The notes beneath the pieces were generated by a model that did no database searches, was not told where the DNA came from, and saw nothing but the letters and a program-made list of their open reading frames with translations. Below are positions 47,285 through 52,038 of a stretch of DNA of 52,038 nucleotides, piece by piece. The position numbers were made by a program, and so were the translations under genes. Source of the stretch: Propionibacteriaceae bacterium. GTDB taxonomy: Bacteria; Actinomycetota; Actinomycetes; Propionibacteriales; Propionibacteriaceae. Position 1 is the first letter of the stretch; each line of letters opens with the position of its first letter. The stretch is taken from contig JAFKJK010000003.1 in NCBI GenBank assembly GCA_017306015.1, positions 1 to 52,038 on the forward strand, read 5' to 3'.

Positions 47285-49453
47285 CTATCGCACGACCACC
47301 GTGCCCACCGGGCTGGCGCTGCCATCGGGCGCGCGGACGCCGCCGGTACCGTCGGCGGCGACGCTGGTCAGGCGATAGGTGTAGGTGCCCGCAGCGACCA
47401 GGCGGCCGCCGCTGTCCTTTCCGTCCCACCTGATGTTCCGGATGGACCCGTCACGGCTCGCCGGGACCTTCAGTGACCGGATCAGCTGCCCACCGGCGTC
47501 CCGGAATTCCAGCCGTCCCGCACGGACCGCCTTGGTCAGGTCGATGTCCACGTGCCACGACTTCTTCCAGGTGCCCGGCGCCACCACACCCAGGGTCCTC
47601 GGAGCGGTGCGGGCCAGCGAGGCGAAACTGGCGACGGTGAGCCGTGCCTTGGTGAACCGGTTGAAGGGATCGCCGCTCAGGTAGGCCACCCGTGAACCGT
47701 CGGTGGCGGTGACACTGGACACGGACGACAGGGTCGTCATGGCCCCGGTGGCCAGGTTCCAGACCTGGAGCTGCCGGTCGTTGTCGGCCCGGAAGGTGTT
47801 GATGACGGCAAACCCGTCCCCGAGCGCCGTCAGCGTCGCGGAGGATGGTGAGACCCGCAACTGACCGGTGCGGTAGTTGTACACGACCGCGTGGCGGTCG
47901 GTGGCCTCGTCCCTGGTGCCGGCGACCCAGTCGCCCCACAGTTGCAGGTCGGCGTAGCGGCCGTAGACGCCGGGGTCGGGCAGGTTGAACGACGCTATCG
48001 TCTCGGCCGGCGCCGGGTACCGAACGACCCGGGCGGCGCCGAGCGGTCCATCACTGACGACCGCGAGGTCGCCGAAGATGTCCTGAGCAGCGATGGTGGC
48101 GAGTCTGCGGCCGCTGATGTCGTAGATCTCCGGAGTCGGGCAGGTCGGATCCGGGTCACTGAGCGCGGGATGGCAGGAGGGCGCAACCAACAGGTGCGTG
48201 CCGCTGACCTTGAGCGCGGTGCCGTCGATTCCTAGCCGGCGGTCCTTCCGGCCGCGGTCGTAAAGCACGAGGGCGGAGCCACTCACCGCCCAGCGCGCAC
48301 CGCTCGCCTGAACCTCCCCGCTGGTGGCGACGGCCCTGCTGGCGCCGAGGCTCGAGACGGCGTTGCGATACCACGACTTCGCGGGGGAGCCCTTGCTGCT
48401 CAGGACGGTCGTGGGGGTCAACTGGAGGGCAGAGGGCAGCATGGAGCTACGCGCCCATCCGAGATGGTGGACGCTGAGCCGGCCGCCGGACCGGAGCGTG
48501 AGCATCCGGATGCCGGTTGAGGTCTTCTGAGCGATCACCGGGTAGGCATTCTCCACGCTGACGGCGTGCTGGTAGTTCGCGCCGGCCAGCGTGGCCTTCA
48601 CCGGGCTCGGCGTGCCGAGCCGGCCGTGCGTGATCGGGAGCCAGCGTGCCTTCTTGTCGTGCTGGATGAGCACGCCTCGCGCACTCACCTGTGCGACCGA
48701 GAAGGAGCCCAAGCCGCTGCGGCATTCCGCCAGGGCTGTGGCGGGGCTGGTCAGGCACAGGCGCCCGGCCCCGGACCGGTACGCCACCATCGAGCCGCTG
48801 ACGACTGGCTTGCCCGAGGCCGAAGAGATGAACGGGGCGACCGAACCACTGGTGTCGATCCGGTCCCAGACCGCGGGGCTGTCGTTGTTGTGCACGATGA
48901 CCGAACCGTCCGACAGCAGTTGGCCTCGCCCGTAGGCGGCCGTCCCCGGTAGCTGCCGGACGGACTGGTCGACCAGGGAGCGGATGCTCATCACCCCTGA
49001 AGGCCAGGAGTGGAGCAACACGAATGCTCCATTGAGATCCGCCACCGACTCTTCTCGGGTGAGCTTGTAGGGCCGGCCAACCACGGCATTCGACTCGAGA
49101 GAGTACGCGCTGACGGTACCGGGGAGATCATAATGGTAGAAGGCCACAATGCCCCCCGATACGCGTCCGACAATGTTGGAGGGCAGGGTGGGATCGCAGT
49201 AGCTGCGGTCGGGACAGTACACATGGGCGGTGCGCCAGGTCTTGCCCGAGTTGTTCGAGATGCGGAAGGTGCCGTCCGCCTGCACCAGGACCCTGGTTCC
49301 GGATACTGCGATCGGCGTGACCAACTGGGGCGCGCGCGCGAGAGCGACGCTGCGGCTGGCCGGTGCCGCGTGTGCAACCTGTGCCGGAATCGAGACGAGG
49401 GAACACGCCAGCGCGGCGGCGATTCCGATGGTGAGTTTTCGGGAGGTGTTCAC
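47285..49453 (-). CDS. Secreted beta-propeller-like protein with C-terminal FlgD-like domain
   Basis: A 722-aa product. The signal peptide TIGIAAALACSLVSIPAQVAHA-A begins at about residue 6, so it is exported. The bulk is repetitive beta-strand sequence with 'VSGTRVLV', 'LLSDGSVIVHNN' and similar turns, suggesting several propeller blades. The last 90 residues read IRNIRWDGKDSGGRLVAAGTYTYRLTSVAADG, an FlgD-like Ig fold. GTG 49453 is preceded by CCAGGAG; the open frame beyond it lacks support. A paralogue lies at the window's right edge. The ligand and role are unknown. Confidence 0.8.
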   Translation of the reverse strand: MNTSRKLTIGIAAALACSLVSIPAQVAHAAPASRSVALARAPQLVTPIAVSGTRVLVQADGTFRISNNSGKTWRTAHVYCPDRSYCDPTLPSNIVGRVSGGIVAFYHYDLPGTVSAYSLESNAVVGRPYKLTREESVADLNGAFVLLHSWPSGVMSIRSLVDQSVRQLPGTAAYGRGQLLSDGSVIVHNNDSPAVWDRIDTSGSVAPFISSASGKPVVSGSMVAYRSGAGRLCLTSPATALAECRSGLGSFSVAQVSARGVLIQHDKKARWLPITHGRLGTPSPVKATLAGANYQHAVSVENAYPVIAQKTSTGIRMLTLRSGGRLSVHHLGWARSSMLPSALQLTPTTVLSSKGSPAKSWYRNAVSSLGASRAVATSGEVQASGARWAVSGSALVLYDRGRKDRRLGIDGTALKVSGTHLLVAPSCHPALSDPDPTCPTPEIYDISGRRLATIAAQDIFGDLAVVSDGPLGAARVVRYPAPAETIASFNLPDPGVYGRYADLQLWGDWVAGTRDEATDRHAVVYNYRTGQLRVSPSSATLTALGDGFAVINTFRADNDRQLQVWNLATGAMTTLSSVSSVTATDGSRVAYLSGDPFNRFTKARLTVASFASLARTAPRTLGVVAPGTWKKSWHVDIDLTKAVRAGRLEFRDAGGQLIRSLKVPASRDGSIRNIRWDGKDSGGRLVAAGTYTYRLTSVAADGTGGVRAPDGSASPVGTVVVR

Positions 49454-49599
49454 CGGTTCTCCTGGGTGAGGATTCAGCCCGTGCCGGGGCCACCACCATT
49501 TCACCACAACAGGGACGTGGCGGGAACCCGAAAGCCCCCAGTAATCCGTTGAGGAGTCTGAACGCCCGCACGTTCGGGACGAACGTGCGACGCGGCGGG

Positions 49600-49824
49600 C
49601 TACACCGAACCGAAGCCGACGGGGCGGGCCTTCTCCTGGCCGAGGTCGACATAGGCGATCGAGGTGGCCGGGACGAGCACCTTGCGTCCCTTCGGGTCCG
49701 CGATGGCCAGCACACCGCCGTCCGCGATGGCCTGAGCGAGACGCTTCTCGATGTCGGCCGCGCTCGTCTCGGTGTCGACGGTGACCTCGCGGGCTACGTT
49801 CTGGATGCCGATCTTGATCTCCAC
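49600..49824 (-). CDS. DUF3107 family protein
   Basis: A 74-aa protein opening MEIKIGIQNVAREVTVDTETSAADI, with the core LAIADPKGRKVLVPATSIAYVDLG. It matches DUF3107, a short actinobacterial family whose gene is commonly next to a DEAD-box helicase, as here (convergence is absent; the helicase is divergent at 49931). Function unknown. GTG 49824 follows AAGGAGGATTC, and TAGATT at 49849-49854 is a probable -10 box on the same strand. Confidence 0.92.
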   Translation of the reverse strand: MEIKIGIQNVAREVTVDTETSAADIEKRLAQAIADGGVLAIADPKGRKVLVPATSIAYVDLGQEKARPVGFGSV

Positions 49825-49848
49825 GAATCCTCCTTGGGCTGCCTCGCC

Positions 49849-49854
49849 AATCTA
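49849..49854 (-). promoter_or_regulatory. -10 box for DUF3107 gene
   Basis: TAGATT on the minus strand, 24 nt before GTG 49824. The leader carries an AAGGAGG ribosome binding site, so this transcript is not leaderless. Confidence 0.5.
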
Positions 49855-49918
49855 GCCCGGCGGCGCGTCCGGACGACGCCCCGTACGCTCACAGCGCAAC
49901 GGGTGGGGAGTCGTGGGG

Positions 49919-49924
49919 TAGCGT
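49919..49924 (+). promoter_or_regulatory. deaD: -10 box of a probable leaderless transcript (DEAD-box helicase)
   Basis: TAGCGT, then TCGCCC and GTG 49931. The spacer is 6 nt and contains no ribosome binding site. Confidence 0.6.
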
Positions 49925-49930
49925 TCGCCC

Positions 49931-51628
49931 GTGCCCGAAACAACCCCTGACTCCGGCTTCGCCGGCCTCGGCCTGGACGAGCGCCTGCTGCGCACCGTCC
50001 GCGAACTCGGCTACGAGGACCCGACCGGCATCCAGTCCGCCACCATCCCGCTGCTGCTCGCCGGACGCGACGTGGTCGGCCTCGCCCAGACCGGCACCGG
50101 CAAGACCGCCGCCTTCGCCCTGCCCATCCTGCAGCGACTGAACCCGAAGGCGAAGACCCCGCAGGCGCTGGTGCTCGCACCCACCCGCGAGCTGGCGCTG
50201 CAGGTGTGCGAGGCGTTCGAGAGCTATGCCGCGCACCTGGGCGGGGTGCACGTGCTGCCGGTCTACGGCGGCCAGGGCTACGGCGTCCAGTTGAGCGCGC
50301 TGGCCCGCGGCGTGCAGGTGGTGGTCGGCACCCCAGGCCGGATCATCGACCACCTGGACCGCGGGACGCTCGACCTCGACAAGTTGCGGTTCGTCGTTCT
50401 CGACGAGGCCGACGAGATGCTCAACATGGGCTTCGCCGAGGACGTGGAGAGCATCCTGTCCCGGACTCCGGCAGGACGGCAGGTGGCGTTGTTCTCGGCC
50501 ACGATGCCGCCGCAGATCCGCAAGCTGGCGAAGGGCTACCTGGACGACCCGGCCGAGGTCGTGGTGGCCGGGAAGACCCGGACGGCTCCGAACGTCACCC
50601 ACCGCTACCTGCTGCTGGGCCACCAGCAGAAGGTGGAGGCGCTCACCCGGCTGCTGGAGATCGAGAACTTCGAGGCGATGATCGTCTTCGTCCGCACGAA
50701 GAACGAGACCGAGACGCTGGCCGAGAAGCTGCGGGCGCGCGGGTTCTCGGCCGCCGCGATCAGCGGCGACATCGTCCAGGCCCAGCGGGAGCGGACGATC
50801 GGACAACTGCGGGACGGCAAGCTGGACATCCTGGTGGCCACCGACGTGGCGGCGCGCGGGCTGGACGTCGATCGGGTCAGCCACGTCGTGAACTTCGACA
50901 TTCCGACCGACGTCGAGTCCTACGTCCACCGGGTCGGACGGACGGGCCGAGCCGGCCGCAGCGGGGACGCCATCTCGCTGGTCACACCGCGGGAGCGCCG
51001 GCTGCTGGTGGCGATCGAGCGGTCCACCGGCCAGCGGCTGAGCCAGGTCCAGATGCCCTCGGCCGAGGATGTGAACGCCACCCGGTTGACGCGCTTCGAC
51101 GACGAGATCACCGCCGCGCTGGCCTCGGATCGACTGGACTTCTTCCGCGACGTGATCAGTCATTACGTCACCGAGTTCGACGTTCCCGAGGTGGACGTCG
51201 CCGCCGCCCTGGCGCTGCAGCTCCAGGGGGCCGAGCCGCTGCTGCTCGAACCCGACGCCGCCGTCGAGCCCGAACGCTCGGGCTCGAGCCGTGGGCGCAA
51301 CGACCTGGTGCCCTACCGGCTGGCCGTCGGCAAACAGGACCGGGTGCTGCCACGCCAGATCGTCGGCGCCCTGGCGAACGAGGGCGGCCTGCGCCGGGAG
51401 GACTTCGGCCGGATCACCATCCGTCCCACGTTCAGCCTGGTGGAACTGCCCGCCCAGATCCCGGCCCAGACGTGGGCGGCGCTGCGGAGCGTCCGGATCG
51501 CCGGCCGCCCGATCGATATCGAGCTCGACAAAGGCCCGAAGGGCTCGGGTAAGCCGTTCGGGAAGCGAAAGGGTGGCCCAGGCGCCAGGGCCGATGGGGT
51601 AAAGCACGACAAGCGCCGCAAGTCCTGA
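49931..51628 (+). CDS. deaD: DEAD-box RNA helicase of the DeaD/CsdA type
   Basis: The 565-aa product has the full motif set: Q motif (GYEDPTGIQSATIP), AQTGTGKT, PTRELALQ, TPGR, DEAD, SAT, ATDVAARGLD and HRVGRTGRAG. After the helicase core come a helical linker and a DbpA-like RNA-binding domain at about 455-535 (VPYRLAVGKQDRVLPRQIVGALANEGG then IRIAGRPIDI-type strands), and a Lys/Arg/Gly-rich tail. This order fits DeaD, which assists large-subunit assembly and cold adaptation in other bacteria. The GTG start sits six nt after TAGCGT. Confidence 0.94.
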   Translation: MPETTPDSGFAGLGLDERLLRTVRELGYEDPTGIQSATIPLLLAGRDVVGLAQTGTGKTAAFALPILQRLNPKAKTPQALVLAPTRELALQVCEAFESYAAHLGGVHVLPVYGGQGYGVQLSALARGVQVVVGTPGRIIDHLDRGTLDLDKLRFVVLDEADEMLNMGFAEDVESILSRTPAGRQVALFSATMPPQIRKLAKGYLDDPAEVVVAGKTRTAPNVTHRYLLLGHQQKVEALTRLLEIENFEAMIVFVRTKNETETLAEKLRARGFSAAAISGDIVQAQRERTIGQLRDGKLDILVATDVAARGLDVDRVSHVVNFDIPTDVESYVHRVGRTGRAGRSGDAISLVTPRERRLLVAIERSTGQRLSQVQMPSAEDVNATRLTRFDDEITAALASDRLDFFRDVISHYVTEFDVPEVDVAAALALQLQGAEPLLLEPDAAVEPERSGSSRGRNDLVPYRLAVGKQDRVLPRQIVGALANEGGLRREDFGRITIRPTFSLVELPAQIPAQTWAALRSVRIAGRPIDIELDKGPKGSGKPFGKRKGGPGARADGVKHDKRRKS

Positions 51629-51741
51629 CGCGCACCGATCACCCTCGATCCCGTGTGGCCGGCAGCTCCGCCGGGGAGCACGCCAGGAACAAGGCGGGTG
51701 ACTGCGCCGATCTGCTGGGTTACCCCGATCTCTCGCGGCCG

Positions 51742-52038
51742 TTAGCCGGCAAAGTCGGCGATGGCGACCTGGCTGTCTGTGGTGTAGGCGACGCGGGCGC
51801 CGTCCATCGCGACGATGGTCGAGGAAGCCGCCAGGGTTTGGGTGGTGCCGGTGGTGAGTTCCCATACCTGCAGGGTGGTGGTGTGGGCGAGGGCGCTGAC
51901 GACGATGTCGTCGCCGAGGGCGAGGAAGCGGGCGTTGGCTGTGTTTACGTGGATGGTGTTGGTTCGGTAGTTGGCCACGACCGGGTGCATGGTGCCGTCG
52001 GCGAGGTGTTGGGTGGTGGCGATCCAGTTGCCGGTGAG
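51742..52038 (-). CDS. Propeller-like protein, C-terminal part (5' end outside window)
   Basis: 98 codons are present from the window edge to the stop at 51742. The segment LTGNWIATTQHLADGTM, then PVVANYRTNTIHV, LALGDDIVVSALAHTTTLQVWELTTGTTQTL and VAMDGARVAYTTDSQVAIADF, aligns with LWGDWVAGTRDE, AVVYNYRTGQLRV and DNDRQLQVWNLATGAMTTL of the 47285-49453 protein. It is therefore a paralogue that ends without the FlgD-like C-terminal domain. Whether it has a signal peptide cannot be seen. Confidence 0.75.
   Translation of the reverse strand, partial: LTGNWIATTQHLADGTMHPVVANYRTNTIHVNTANARFLALGDDIVVSALAHTTTLQVWELTTGTTQTLAASSTIVAMDGARVAYTTDSQVAIADFAG

Noticed and set aside
51629..51741. tRNA or terminator after deaD
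   Set aside because: Only a weak CCGGC/GCCGG hairpin is seen; no cloverleaf can be formed.

Overview
The window is high-GC, actinobacterial DNA. The left part follows the conserved actinobacterial order xerC (tail) - M23 peptidase - rpsB - tsf - pyrH - frr - cdsA - rlmN ... dxr - site-2 protease - ispG - GNAT - secA. The right part carries other actinobacterial markers: a DUF6459 (Rv3235-like) protein, Ku, the ImuA'/ImuB/DnaE2 mutasome, a 180-kDa-class NAD-glutamate dehydrogenase and DUF3107. GTG starts, CDS overlaps of 1-4 nt, hairpin terminators without U-tracts, and TANNNT -10 boxes 6-7 nt before the start codon all fit that phylum. The gene order suggests the Propionibacteriales, but the genus cannot be read from sequence alone.

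Layout. 1-7.8 kb: translation factors and ribosome recycling, UMP kinase, CDP-diglyceride synthase, RlmN, and two small trailing genes. 7.8-8.2 kb: an intergenic repeat cluster. 8.2-15.4 kb: a LOG-family protein divergent from dxr-rseP, a convergent ECF sigma factor/META-domain membrane protein pair, then ispG-GNAT. 15.4-22.8 kb: secA, two tandem lipoprotein paralogues, the DUF6459 protein, an unrecognised 387-aa protein, a WS/DGAT-fold protein with a broken catalytic motif, and a small protein. 22.8-29.1 kb is accessory: Ku, a MerR regulator, a methyltransferase, a DUF222/HNH endonuclease followed by about 740 bp of tandem palindromic repeats, a nucleotidyltransferase-like protein and an MBL-fold protein. 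29.2-34.9 kb: the SOS-controlled mutasome. 34.9-36.5 kb: a ribbon-helix-helix/SRPBCC pair, a VOC protein and DUF2505. 36.6-45.6 kb: NAD-GDH, isochorismatase, GlxA-type regulator, PHP phosphatase, and trpS with a Trp-Trp leader peptide. 45.7-52 kb: two DEAD-box helicases, DUF3107, and two paralogous secreted propeller-like proteins, the second cut by the window edge.

The regulatory DNA gives the most interesting signals. (1) trpS has a 9-codon leader peptide with adjacent Trp codons, followed by mutually exclusive hairpins, which fits ribosome-mediated attenuation. (2) The mutasome promoter is a near-consensus sigma-70 promoter with a LexA box between -35 and -10, and its predicted transcription start is the GTG of imuA'. 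(3) About a dozen start codons lie 6-7 nt after a -10 box, so leaderless transcription looks common. (4) The 3' end of the HNH gene is itself the first copy of the repeat array that follows it. (5) One DEAD-box helicase has its complete N-terminus only if translation starts at CTG.

No rRNA, tRNA, CRISPR array, insertion sequence or prophage was recognised.
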